A stretch of 40,257 nt of DNA, from positions 2,045 to 42,301 of the forward strand of contig NZ_JAKFYR010000018.1 in the NCBI RefSeq assembly GCF_022554085.1. Direction: 5' to 3'. The first letter of the stretch is position 1. Each line of letters starts with the position of its first letter. The stretch comes from Rhodococcus sp. CH91. Its GTDB lineage: Bacteria; Actinomycetota; Actinomycetes; Mycobacteriales; Mycobacteriaceae. Made by a program: the position numbers and the translations under genes. Positions 1 through 9,107 of the stretch are shown piece by piece. The notes beneath the pieces are model-generated. The model ran no database searches. It was not told where the DNA came from and saw only the letters and a program-made list of their open reading frames with translations.

Positions 1-105
1 CAGACGCGCGGCGGGCTGCGCAGACGCTCCGCTCGGCGCACCGAGTGAGACTGCCACGGTCACCGTCAGCGCGACGAGCATGTGCCGAACCCCAGCCGAG
101 ACCAT
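1..105 (-). CDS. N-terminus of a secreted protein (partial)
   Basis: Only the first 35 codons lie in the window; the gene continues beyond base 1. The start is ATG at 105-103, with a strong AGGAGG ribosome binding site at about 113-119. The product begins with a short basic n-region (MVSAGVRH), then a hydrophobic stretch rich in Leu, Val, Thr and Ala, and an Ala-Ser-Ala cleavage-type site followed by QPAARL. This is a Sec-type signal peptide. An in-frame ATG at 81 would leave only the hydrophobic part, so 105 is preferred. The function cannot be judged from this fragment. It lies downstream of groEL in the same direction, but the groEL terminator and about 200 bp separate them, so it probably has its own promoter. 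Confidence 0.7.
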   Translation of the reverse strand, partial: MVSAGVRHMLVALTVTVAVSLGAPSGASAQPAARL

Positions 106-302
106 CCCGCCCTACCTCCTGCGTTCACGCGACCGGAGATTCCGGTTCATCGGATCCGAAAACAGGGAAATCGGACAACGGACCCATATATACCGCACGA
201 GGGTGCGCAAAGGCTACGAACGGATCGATCCGTCGCAGTAGGGCGCCCATCGCCGCCGGACCGATGGCCGGTCCTCCGCAGAGGCGACAGTGACGACAGA
301 CG

Positions 303-339
303 ACGAGGCCCGACCCCACCTGGTGGGATCGGGCCTCGT
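303..339 (-). terminator. Intrinsic terminator of groEL
   Basis: Bases 303-320 pair with 322-339 as an 18-bp stem with one G-U wobble in the minus-strand RNA. It lies 17 bp after the groEL stop codon. No long U-tract follows, as is common in actinobacteria. Confidence 0.85.
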
Positions 340-355
340 GTGGCTCAGGGGCGGA

Positions 356-2084
<1,729 letters not shown>

Positions 2085-2154
2085 CCTTCGGCCGGAATCA
2101 GTGCCCGCGACGGACGACCAGGGGTGTCGACGAACCCGGTCTCACCGTCCCGAC

Positions 2155-2181
2155 CTGGCACTCACGTGTTGCGAGTGCTAA
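2155..2181. promoter_or_regulatory. CIRCE operator 1 (HrcA site), downstream copy
   Basis: CTGGCACTC, a 9-nt spacer, then GAGTGCTAA. The right arm is a perfect match to the CIRCE consensus TTAGCACTC-N9-GAGTGCTAA; the left arm matches 7 of 9. It covers the predicted groEL transcription start near 2180. Confidence 0.85.
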
Positions 2182-2186
2182 GTGCA

Positions 2187-2215
2187 TTCTTAGCACTCGG
2201 GGGTGGCGAGTGCAA
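2187..2215 (-). promoter_or_regulatory. groEL promoter
   Basis: On the minus strand TTGCAC (2215-2210) and TAAGAA (2192-2187) are separated by exactly 17 bp, fitting a housekeeping sigma promoter. The box pair lies inside the second CIRCE element, so HrcA binding would block polymerase. Confidence 0.7.
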
Positions 2216-2216
2216 G
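2190..2216. promoter_or_regulatory. CIRCE operator 2 (HrcA site), promoter copy
   Basis: TTAGCACTC, a 9-nt spacer, then GAGTGCAAG. The left arm is perfect and the right arm matches 7 of 9. It is separated from CIRCE 1 by 8 bp, placing the two sites 35 bp centre to centre on the same promoter. Confidence 0.9.
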
Positions 2217-2276
2217 ATTACCGGCACCTGCCACCCCCGTCACGAAATCCGCGAATCGTGAGCTACGAGCTCGCGG

Positions 2277-2801
2277 TCAGCGCGGCGTCGAACCGACGCC
2301 CACCGCGCACCACTGCCCCGTCGCCGTGTTGACCGCGAACGACTGCGCACCGACACACGTGACGCCCGTGGTGTCCGCGGTCGCTCCCGAACCCCAGCCC
2401 GCGACCGAGAGCGTCGTCGCCGGACCCTGTGCCCACGAATGGCTCAGTCCTCCGCCGAGCGCGTACGCGAACGAACGGCCGCCGTCGCGTGCCGCACTGA
2501 GCGCGGTGCCGAAGCCCGTCGCATGCGATTCGGCGGCGCCGCCCGTCTGGGCGACCGACACGGCGGTGCCGCTGTCGGCCGCATGGGCGCGGGCGAAGGC
2601 ACCCTCGGCCGTCGCACCACAGCTCGCGGTCTCCGACACGAGGATCTCGTTGGCAGAGGGAGGGGACACGCACGTCACCGGCGCGGCCGCGGCGGTGCCG
2701 GTACCGAGCACCGCGGCCGAGGCCACGCCGACGGCGACCAGCACACCGGCACGGAGCGAACGACGCGCGGTGAGAACGGAACGGAACGAACGAATGGACA
2801 A
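2277..2801 (-). CDS. Secreted protein of unknown function, four cysteines
   Basis: A 174-residue product that I do not recognise. I chose the TTG start at 2801 because GAGGAG sits at the right distance upstream, and translation from it gives a classic signal peptide: basic MSIRSFRSVLTARRSLR, a hydrophobic core, and an Ala-rich cleavage site near residue 40. An in-frame ATG at 2960 would add 53 residues of Pro/Ser-rich sequence read through the tandem repeat at about 2860-2920, which looks like leader rather than protein. The mature part is about 135 residues, rich in Ala, Gly, Ser and Thr. Four Cys (in TCVSPP, SCGATA, VTCVGA and QWCAVG) could form two disulfides. It is probably exported to the envelope or medium. 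Confidence 0.7.
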   Translation of the reverse strand: MSIRSFRSVLTARRSLRAGVLVAVGVASAAVLGTGTAAAAPVTCVSPPSANEILVSETASCGATAEGAFARAHAADSGTAVSVAQTGGAAESHATGFGTALSAARDGGRSFAYALGGGLSHSWAQGPATTLSVAGWGSGATADTTGVTCVGAQSFAVNTATGQWCAVGVGSTPR

Positions 2802-2857
2802 GAACGGCTCCTCTGCACTGGAGTGCCTCTCCGCGGAAGGCGGCGTCTGCGCGGACA

Positions 2858-2919
2858 GGGACGAGAGCCCCGTGTGGACAAGGGGCGAGTGCCCCGTGCG
2901 AACAGGGGGCGAGCGCCCC
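2858..2919. repeat. 24-bp tandem repeat with small hairpins
   Basis: About 2.5 copies of a 24-bp unit built around GAGTGCCCCGTGCGAACAGG. Two copies contain GGGGC-N4-GCCCC stems (2882-2895 and 2906-2919). It lies in the leader of the secreted-protein gene at 2277-2801, just downstream of a possible -10 box TACCCT (minus strand, about 2927-2932). Confidence 0.6.
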
Positions 2920-2938
2920 GGCGGTAGGGTACCGATCA

Positions 2939-2955
2939 CTCGCGCCTCACGCGAG
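2939..2955 (-). terminator. Possible terminator after the HAD phosphatase
   Basis: CTCGCG (2939-2944) pairs perfectly with CGCGAG (2950-2955) around a 5-nt loop, 8 bp after the HAD-gene stop codon. The stem is short and no U-tract follows. Confidence 0.4.
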
Positions 2956-2963
2956 ATCACGTG

Positions 2964-3740
2964 TCACAGGGTGTCGAGGAGCCCGGGAAGATCCGCGACG
3001 GAATCGACGACGTGATCGGGACGATCGACGGCCAGATCGAGTACCGACTGCCGGAACTTTCCGGTACGCACCAGAACTCCCGTCATCCCGAGCCGCTGAC
3101 CGGGCACCACCTCACCCGCGAGGTCGTCTCCGACGACCACCATTCGGTCGGGTTCGATCCCCATCCGCTCCGAGGCGACGAGGAAACCGCGCAGGGAGGG
3201 CTTGCCCACCGTCACCACCGACCGGCCGCTCAGTTCCTCGAGCCCGGCGAGATAGACCCCCGTGTCGATGCGGAGCCCGTCCGCGGCCTGCCAGGACAGC
3301 GCCCGGTGCATCGCGATCACCGGCACGCCCTCGAGCATGAGTTCGGCGACGCGGCTCATCGCACGATGGGTGAAGGCGTCTCCCGCCCCTCCGAGGATCA
3401 CGACCTCGGGATCGTCCTCGTCGAGGTCGATGCCCTCGAGATCCGCGGCGATGTCACCTTCGTCGAGGACCCAGCAGCGACGGCCCGGATAGGTCTGCCG
3501 GACGTGCTCGACGGTGAGGGACACCGCGGTGACGATCTCGTCCGGATCCACATCCATCCCGAGATCGTCCAGATTGCGGGCGATCTCCGCACAGGTCCGG
3601 GAGGTGGTGTTGGTGAGGAATGCGCGGCGGACGCCGTCGGCACGCAACCGTGCCAGCACGTCCGCCGCGCCCGGGACGGGGTGCCGGTCGGTGACGAGCA
3701 CACCCTCGATATCGAACAACACCCCGTCCACATGGCTCAT
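2964..3740 (-). CDS. HAD-superfamily phosphatase, subfamily IIA (NagD/LHPP-like)
   Basis: A 258-residue cytoplasmic phosphatase of the HAD IIA class. Motif I is FDIEGVL, with nucleophile D10 and Glu at position 12 where many family members have Asp; LHPP-like proteins also vary here. Motif II is LTNTT (residues 42-46), motif III Lys is K180 in VGKPS, and motif IV is VVVGDDLAGEV with D205/D206. The cap between motifs II and III is of the IIA type. The substrate cannot be read from the sequence; relatives act on sugar phosphates, nucleotides or phosphohistidine/phospholysine. The gene starts 44 bp after htpG, but TAGGCT lies 6 nt before its ATG, which suggests its own leaderless promoter. Confidence 0.85.
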   Translation of the reverse strand: MSHVDGVLFDIEGVLVTDRHPVPGAADVLARLRADGVRRAFLTNTTSRTCAEIARNLDDLGMDVDPDEIVTAVSLTVEHVRQTYPGRRCWVLDEGDIAADLEGIDLDEDDPEVVILGGAGDAFTHRAMSRVAELMLEGVPVIAMHRALSWQAADGLRIDTGVYLAGLEELSGRSVVTVGKPSLRGFLVASERMGIEPDRMVVVGDDLAGEVVPGQRLGMTGVLVRTGKFRQSVLDLAVDRPDHVVDSVADLPGLLDTL

Positions 3741-3784
3741 GGCTCGAGCCTATCCGCGCGGTCACTCGCCGCGAAACGCTCGGC

Positions 3785-5710
3785 CTACACGCTTCCCGCG
3801 AGACGCTCCGCGAGCAGACGGGTGAAGCGTGCCGGGTCCTCCACCTCGCCGCCCTCGGCGATCAACGCCATGCCGTAGAGCAGTTCGGCGACATCGGCGA
3901 GCGAGGCGTCGTCCGGCCGTTCGGTCCGGGCCGTGCGCAGACCGGAGACGAGAGGGTGGCCGGGGTTGAGCTCGAGAATCCTCTTGACCCGCGGCACCGG
4001 CTGACCCGACGCCTTGTACATGCGTTCGAGCGCGGGCGACATGCTGAAGGTGTCGCCCACGATGCAGGCCGGCGAAGCCGTCAGGCGCGACGACAGGCGC
4101 ACGTCCTTGACGTGGTCGTCGAGCGTCTCCTTCATCCACGACAGCAGGTCGCCGAACTCCTTCTCCTTCTCCTCGCGCTCGGCTTCGGCGGCCTTCTTCT
4201 CGTCCTCTGTCCCGAGATCGACGTCGCCCTTGGCGATGGACTGGAAACGCTTGCCCTCGAACTCCGGAACCGAGGTCACCCACATCTCGTCCACCGGGTC
4301 GGTCAGGAGCAGGACCTCGATGCCCTTGTCCCGGAACGCCTCCATGTGCGGGGAGCTCTCGAGCAGCTGCCGCGACTCACCGGTCAGGTAGTAGATCGCC
4401 TCCTGGCCGTCCTTCATGCGCTCGACGTATTCGGCGAGAGTGGTCTGCTCCTCCTCGCTCGCGGTCGAATCGAAGGACGAGATCGTCAGCAGGGTCTCGC
4501 GGTTGTCGGTGTCGGAGATCAGACCTTCCTTGACGACCCGGCCGAACTCGCGCCAGAACGTCCGGTACTTGTCCCGGTCGTTCGCAGCCATGTCCTTGAC
4601 CGTGGCGAGCACCTTCTTCGTCAGTCGCCGGCGGATCGCCCGGATCTGCCGGTCCTGCTGCAGGATCTCACGGGAGACGTTGAGCGACAGGTCTTGTGCG
4701 TCGACCACACCCTTGACGAAGCGCAGGTATTCGGGAACGAGATCCTCGCAGTCGTCCATGATGAACACGCGCTTGACGTACAACTGCACGCCGGTTCGGC
4801 GTTCGCGAGCGAACAGGTCGAAGGGGGCGTGTTCCGGAATGAACAGCAGCGCCTGGTACTCGAAGGTGCCCTCGGCCTTCATCGGGATGATCTCGAGCGG
4901 CTCGTCCCAGGCATGGGCGATGTGCTTGTAGAAGTCCGTGTACTCCTCGTCGGAGACCTCGTCCCGCGAGCGCGCCCACAGCGCCTTCTGCGAGTTGAGG
5001 GTCTTGGTCTCGAAGGTCACCTCGTCGGTGCCGTCCTCCGACTTCGTGGTGCGTGAGACCTCCATGCGGATCGGCCACGCGATGAAGTCCGAGTACTTCT
5101 TGACGATCTCCTCGAGCTTCCACTGCGAGGTGTAGTCGAACAGGTGGTCCTCGGCGTCCTCGGGCTTGAGATGCAGCGTCACCGAGGTGCCCTGCGGAGC
5201 ATCGTCGTCCTCGGCGATGGTGTAGGTGGATTCGCCGCTCGACTCCCAGCGGGTGCCCGTGCTCTCCCCCGCCTTGCGGGTGACCAGGGTGACCTTGTCG
5301 GCGACCATGAACGACGAGTAGAAACCGATGCCGAACTGGCCGATCAGCTCTTCGGAGGCCGCGGCGTCCTTGGCCTCCCGCAGCTTCTGCCGGAGCTCCC
5401 CGGTGCCGGACTTCGCGAGAGTGCCGATGAGATCGACGACCTCGTCCCGGTTCATACCGATACCGTTGTCGCGGACGGTCAGCGTCCGAGCGTCCTTGTC
5501 CACCTCGAGTTCGATGTGCAGATCCGAGGTGTCGACGTCGAGATCCTTGTTTCGGAACGACTCCAGACGGAGCTTGTCGAGAGCATCCGAGGCGTTGGAG
5601 ATCAACTCGCGCAGGAAGGTGTCCTTGTTCGAGTAGATCGAATGGATCATCAGATCCAGCAACTGTCGCGTCTCGGCCTGGAATTCACGCTGTTCGACGT
5701 TCGTACTCAT
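3785..5710 (-). CDS. htpG: Chaperone HtpG (Hsp90)
   Basis: A 641-residue cytosolic ATP-dependent dimeric chaperone, full length for bacterial Hsp90. The N-terminal GHKL ATPase domain shows ELISNASDAL with catalytic E35 and N39, DNGIGM from D81, GTLAKSGT at about 97-104, and the lid glycines GQFGIGFYS at 124-132. The middle and C-terminal domains follow, and the protein ends RLLAERLAGSV. The start MSTNVEQREFQAET was chosen because homology begins there; the open frame extends 60 codons further upstream without family resemblance. The ribosome binding site is a weak GGAAAGGGAA. The gene is divergent from the DadA-like gene across 122 bp. I saw no clear HspR (HAIR) or CIRCE site there. Confidence 0.97.
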   Translation of the reverse strand: MSTNVEQREFQAETRQLLDLMIHSIYSNKDTFLRELISNASDALDKLRLESFRNKDLDVDTSDLHIELEVDKDARTLTVRDNGIGMNRDEVVDLIGTLAKSGTGELRQKLREAKDAAASEELIGQFGIGFYSSFMVADKVTLVTRKAGESTGTRWESSGESTYTIAEDDDAPQGTSVTLHLKPEDAEDHLFDYTSQWKLEEIVKKYSDFIAWPIRMEVSRTTKSEDGTDEVTFETKTLNSQKALWARSRDEVSDEEYTDFYKHIAHAWDEPLEIIPMKAEGTFEYQALLFIPEHAPFDLFARERRTGVQLYVKRVFIMDDCEDLVPEYLRFVKGVVDAQDLSLNVSREILQQDRQIRAIRRRLTKKVLATVKDMAANDRDKYRTFWREFGRVVKEGLISDTDNRETLLTISSFDSTASEEEQTTLAEYVERMKDGQEAIYYLTGESRQLLESSPHMEAFRDKGIEVLLLTDPVDEMWVTSVPEFEGKRFQSIAKGDVDLGTEDEKKAAEAEREEKEKEFGDLLSWMKETLDDHVKDVRLSSRLTASPACIVGDTFSMSPALERMYKASGQPVPRVKRILELNPGHPLVSGLRTARTERPDDASLADVAELLYGMALIAEGGEVEDPARFTRLLAERLAGSV

Positions 5711-5832
5711 TCCGGGTTCCCTTTCCACAAGCAGAACTTCCCCGGAAATAGTAAGCCGTTCCCGAGCACGGCCCGGTAGTCGCTTCCGGGTCCATGATGG
5801 AGACGCGGGCTTCGCTGACGGAGGAGGTTGCG

Positions 5833-7083
5833 ATGACGGTTCGCCGGACCCTGGTCGTGGGCGCTGGGATCGTGGGGCTGTCCACCGCATGGTTCCTGCA
5901 GGAGCGCGGCGTCGAGGTCACCGTGTTCGATCGGATCGGTGTGGCTGCGGACGCATCGTGGGGCAATGCGGGCTGGATCGCTCCGGCCCTGACGCTGCCG
6001 CTGCCCGAACCGGCGGTGCTGCGGTACGGGCTGCGCTCGGTGTTCCGCCCCTCGTCGCCGGTCTACGTACCACCCACGACGGACGTCCGTATGCTGCGTT
6101 TCCTCGCGGACTTCGCGCGGCACTGCACGACCCGGCGCTGGACGTCGGCGATGGAGGTGTTCGCGCGCGCGAACCGTCTCGCCGTCGCCGCGTACGACGA
6201 CCTCGCCGTGGGGGACTCCGGCGGAGCCGTCACCGAGCAGCCCCGGCTCGCCGATCCGTTCCTGGCCGTGTTCACCGCGGGCTCCGATCGCCGACTGCTG
6301 ACCGACGAGTTCGAACGCGCCCGTCGCGCCGGCGGCGAGATCGACTACGACCTGCTCGACGCGGACACCGTGCACTCACTCGAACCGATGCTCGGTGACG
6401 CGGTGCGGTTCGGCGTGCGCATCCGGGGACAGCGATTCGTCGATCCGCCACGATTCGTCGAGGCCCTGGCGGACGCGGTGCGGGCGCGTGGCGGGGAGAT
6501 CGTCACCGGCGCCGAGGTGAGGGGGGTACGCGACACCGGTCGCGGAGTGGACGTCGCGATCGACGGCGGGGATGCGTATTCGGCGGATGCCGTGGTGCTC
6601 GCGACCGGGGCGCGACTCGGAGCACTCGCGCGCGGGTTCGGTGTGCGCACGCGCGTCCAGGCCGGCCGTGGGTACAGCTTCACTGTGCGGCCGCAGAGCG
6701 TGCCGAAGAACCCGATCTACTTCCCCGCGCAGCGGGTGGCGTGCACACCCTTGCACGACAGGTTCCGGGTGGCGGGGATGATGGAGTTCCGCCGGCCCGA
6801 CGCTCCGCTCGACCCCCGGCGCGTGCAGGCGATCGTCGACGCGACACGTTCGCTGCTGCGGGATGTCGACTGGGAATCGCGGCGCGAGGAGTGGGTGGGT
6901 TCGCGTCCCTGTACCGCCGACGGGCTCCCGCTGGTCGGTCGCACACGCTCGGAGCGGGTCTTCGTCGCGGGAGGACACGGGATGTGGGGTGTGGCTCTGG
7001 GTCCGCTCACCGGCCGGTTGCTGGCCGAGGCGATGACCGGCACGCCGGATCCGTTGCTCCGATCGTTCGATCCGCTGCGCTGA
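5833..7083 (+). CDS. FAD-dependent D-amino-acid dehydrogenase-like oxidoreductase (DadA family)
   Basis: A 416-residue protein of the DAO superfamily. The N-terminus has the dinucleotide motif GAGIVG (residues 10-15) at the end of a first beta strand. The C-terminal RPCTADGLPLVGR and GGHGMWGVALGP segments are the second FAD contact typical of DadA and glycine oxidase. Such enzymes oxidatively deaminate D-amino acids or N-substituted glycines; the exact substrate is unknown here. The start at 5833 was chosen because GGAGGAGG lies 7 nt upstream; an in-frame ATG at 5794 precedes this site. Its last 77 bp overlap the end of the convergent padR-like gene. No transporter or racemase is next to it. 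Confidence 0.85.
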   Translation: MTVRRTLVVGAGIVGLSTAWFLQERGVEVTVFDRIGVAADASWGNAGWIAPALTLPLPEPAVLRYGLRSVFRPSSPVYVPPTTDVRMLRFLADFARHCTTRRWTSAMEVFARANRLAVAAYDDLAVGDSGGAVTEQPRLADPFLAVFTAGSDRRLLTDEFERARRAGGEIDYDLLDADTVHSLEPMLGDAVRFGVRIRGQRFVDPPRFVEALADAVRARGGEIVTGAEVRGVRDTGRGVDVAIDGGDAYSADAVVLATGARLGALARGFGVRTRVQAGRGYSFTVRPQSVPKNPIYFPAQRVACTPLHDRFRVAGMMEFRRPDAPLDPRRVQAIVDATRSLLRDVDWESRREEWVGSRPCTADGLPLVGRTRSERVFVAGGHGMWGVALGPLTGRLLAEAMTGTPDPLLRSFDPLR

Positions 7084-7684
7084 TCGCAGCGGCCCCACCG
7101 TGCGCTGCGGCCCGGTCGTCCGCATCGTCCCGGTCGTACACATCGTCCCGGTCGTACACATCGTCTCCGGATCCGAGGAGATCGCGCACGCGGTCGAACC
7201 AGTCGAGGACCGCCCGCTCGTAGAGGATGCCGAAGTCGAGGGTCGCCGCGGCATGTGGCGGAAGCAGCCCGGAAGCCGACTGCCGCTCGTAGTCGGCGAG
7301 CTGCTCCTCGTGCCTCCTGCGGTGATCCGCGAGTATCACCGAGAGCCGTTCGGGCGGTAGGTGATCACCGAAGGTGACGGTCAGCAGCAAGGGGTGGCGG
7401 ATGTTCTCGTCGCCCGGATCCCGGTCGATCCATTCTGCGAACGCCCGTCGCCCGGCTTCGGTGAGCGCGTACGGCTTGCGGTCGCGTGGGCCCTTCTCCC
7501 CGGCCTCGATCAGCCCGTTCCGTTCCATGGTCGCCAGTTCGCGGTAGACCTGACTGGTGGTCAGCGACCAGAATTTGCCGATGCGCTGCTGGGCCGTCGA
7601 CACCAGGTCCCACCCCGTCTTCGGGCTCTCGTGCAGGAACCCGAGCAGGGACGCGGCGGTCGCATTGAGCGGGCGTCCGGTCAT
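7007..7684 (-). CDS. PadR-family transcriptional regulator with repeated acidic tail
   Basis: A 225-residue DNA-binding regulator. Residues 7-90 form the PadR winged helix: LLGFLHESPKTGWDL, then YRELATMERNGLIEAG and RKPYALTEAGRRAFAEW. A helical C-terminal dimerisation part with HRRRHEEQLADYER follows. Near residue 175 comes a tandem repeat, DDVYDRDDVYDRDDADDR, encoded by three 18-bp units, and then an Ala/Arg-rich end. The ATG at 7684 has GAGAGG upstream. The gene is divergent from a DUF1707 protein, with two copies of a palindrome between them that are probably its operators. Its last 77 bp overlap the end of the DadA-like gene on the other strand, so the tail may be under little constraint. 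Confidence 0.88.
   Translation of the reverse strand: MTGRPLNATAASLLGFLHESPKTGWDLVSTAQQRIGKFWSLTTSQVYRELATMERNGLIEAGEKGPRDRKPYALTEAGRRAFAEWIDRDPGDENIRHPLLLTVTFGDHLPPERLSVILADHRRRHEEQLADYERQSASGLLPPHAAATLDFGILYERAVLDWFDRVRDLLGSGDDVYDRDDVYDRDDADDRAAAHGGAAAISAADRTIGATDPACRSSPRPATGR
7111..7164. repeat. Three tandem 18-bp units inside padR-like gene
   Basis: Units at 7111-7128, 7129-7146 and 7147-7164 (CCCGGTCGTACACATCGT). The last two are identical and the first differs at two positions. The unit length keeps frame and encodes repeated Asp-Asp-x-x-Asp-Arg. Copy number could change by slippage. Confidence 0.9.
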
Positions 7685-7721
7685 CACCGATCCTCTCTCG
7701 ATCCGGATGGCGAAAGGTCTT

Positions 7722-7775
7722 GACATTCCACTGTGGCATATCCACCCTGAAAGACGGCGACATTCCACTGTGGAA
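7722..7775. promoter_or_regulatory. Two-copy palindromic operator between padR-like and DUF1707 genes
   Basis: The 15-mer GACATTCCACTGTGG occurs at 7722-7736 and at 7759-7773, 37 bp apart. The second copy extends to the perfect palindrome TTCCAC-T-GTGGAA (7763-7775). The first keeps TTCCAC-T-GTGG but ends in CA. The pair fills the 107-bp divergent region and lies at the distance from both starts expected of an autoregulatory repressor site. Confidence 0.7.
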
Positions 7776-7791
7776 CCTCCTGGAGGACACC

Positions 7792-8328
7792 ATGGAGCAC
7801 ACATCCCGCCCTACCGCCTCGCACGGATCCGGCGCCGCGCCCTCTCCGACACCGACCGCACTGCGCGTCTCGGACGCCGAACGAGAAATGATCGTCGACG
7901 AACTCGGACGCCACCTCACCGCGGGCAGACTGACGATCTCCGAGTTCGACGAGCGCGTGGCGCAGGTCTACCGCGCCACGACGCAGAAGGAGGCCACCGC
8001 GGTCCTCGACGATCTGCCACCCGCGCCTTCACCCGCCGGGCATACCGAGCGCACCCCTCGACGTGGGCGCCTTCCTCTCCACCAGCGTGTCGAGTGGAGC
8101 GCATGGCTGGCCGTGGGATCGATCAACCTCGTGGTGTGGGCTCTGGTCTCACTGGGCACAGGTTCGATGATCTACTTCTGGCCCGTCTGGGTGATCGTGC
8201 CGTGGGGCCTCGTGCTGGCCGTGCGTAGCGCGCTGGGGATCGAAGGCGGTCCGGGCCGGCACCCGGCGATCATGCCCCGGCATGCAGTGCATCCGCACTG
8301 TGGGCGATCGAGTCGAACCTGGCACTGA
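7792..8328 (+). CDS. DUF1707 domain membrane protein
   Basis: A 178-residue protein. Residues 24-77 carry the DUF1707 signature: LRVSDAERE at 24-32, then HLTAGRLTISEFDERV and a terminal DDLP. This small helical domain is common in actinobacterial membrane and regulatory proteins and its role is unknown. Residues about 103-148 form two hydrophobic segments joined by a short turn (EWSAWLAVGS..., YFWPVWVIVPWGL), so it is probably membrane-anchored with the DUF1707 domain in the cytoplasm. The ATG at 7792 has GGAGGA at 7782-7787. It is divergent from, and probably repressed by, the PadR-like regulator, an arrangement like other PadR-membrane protein pairs. Its last 59 bp overlap the convergent SDR gene. 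Confidence 0.82.
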   Translation: MEHTSRPTASHGSGAAPSPTPTALRVSDAEREMIVDELGRHLTAGRLTISEFDERVAQVYRATTQKEATAVLDDLPPAPSPAGHTERTPRRGRLPLHQRVEWSAWLAVGSINLVVWALVSLGTGSMIYFWPVWVIVPWGLVLAVRSALGIEGGPGRHPAIMPRHAVHPHCGRSSRTWH

Positions 8329-9061
8329 CGTTCCCGAGATAGTGCGGGTGCGTGAGGATATAGGGAGTGTCGAGCGCGATTCCGCGCACGACGATCTCAC
8401 CGGCGGTCTCGGGTGCCATGCCCGCGTCGCCGCCCTTGATGTGGTCCACCCGCCGGACCTCACCACCGAGCCGCGCGGTGCTGTCGTCGAGCCCGGAGCG
8501 CACCAGGCCGGGGCACAGGACCGATACGCCCACGCCGGCCGGGGCGAGTTCGGCACGCAGCGCCTCGGACATCGAGACCACCGCGGCCTTCGCTGCGCTG
8601 TACACACCGCGCCCCGGCACTCCTGCGGTCAGCCCCATGACGGACGCCGTGTTGACGATGTGCCCGCGTCCACGCGTGCGCAGATCGCCGGCGAAGGCCG
8701 AGATACCGTTGAACACACCGGTGACGTCGATGTCCATGACGGTGGCGAACACCCGCGGATCGAGATCTGCGAAATCGACTCCGTTGAACCCTATTCCGGC
8801 ATTGTTGACGAGGATGTCGACCGGGCCGAAGACATCCTCCGCGTCCCGTTTGACGCTGCGCCAGCCCTCGGGATCGCGGACGTCGAGGACGGCACCGCGG
8901 AAGGCACCCGGCCGATCGGCGAGCGTCGCATCGATCGCGGCGCTGTCGATGTCGGCGATCGTGACGGCCACTCCGTGTCGAGCGAGCGCGTCCGCGATGC
9001 CGCGGCCGATACCGCTCGCGCCGCCGGTGACGAGGGCGTGCTGTGCGGAGGAGATGTCCAT
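8270..9061 (-). CDS. Short-chain dehydrogenase/reductase
   Basis: A 263-residue classical SDR. The cofactor motif TGGASGIG is at residues 12-19, followed by DIDS at 37-40, an acidic end of the second strand that favours NAD(H). NNAG is at 86-89 and the catalytic triad is S140, Y154 and K158 (YSAAK). The C-terminal half forms the substrate pocket and is not diagnostic; the substrate could be a steroid, an alcohol or a keto acid. An SDR (Rv0439c) also lies between psd and groEL2 in M. tuberculosis, so this may be its counterpart. The start MDISSAQHALVTGG is preceded by a GGAG. The gene follows the PPOX-fold gene by 46 bp on the same strand, so they are probably co-transcribed. Confidence 0.88.
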   Translation of the reverse strand: MDISSAQHALVTGGASGIGRGIADALARHGVAVTIADIDSAAIDATLADRPGAFRGAVLDVRDPEGWRSVKRDAEDVFGPVDILVNNAGIGFNGVDFADLDPRVFATVMDIDVTGVFNGISAFAGDLRTRGRGHIVNTASVMGLTAGVPGRGVYSAAKAAVVSMSEALRAELAPAGVGVSVLCPGLVRSGLDDSTARLGGEVRRVDHIKGGDAGMAPETAGEIVVRGIALDTPYILTHPHYLGNVSARFDSIAHSADALHAGA

Positions 9062-9107
9062 GCCGGGGACTCCGTTCGTCGGGGTGTTTCCGGGTGGTCG
9101 TCGATGT

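Noticed and set aside
5711-5832. Sigma-H/E-type promoter or HAIR operator upstream of htpG
   Set aside because: GGGAAC and a later GTT are present but the spacing is about two bases too long, and no CTTGAGT-N7-ACTCAAG type repeat is visible. TACTAT could be a normal -10 box.
7111-7164. Possible CRISPR or mobile repeat
   Set aside because: The units are contiguous without spacers, lie in frame in a regulator gene and have no Cas genes nearby.
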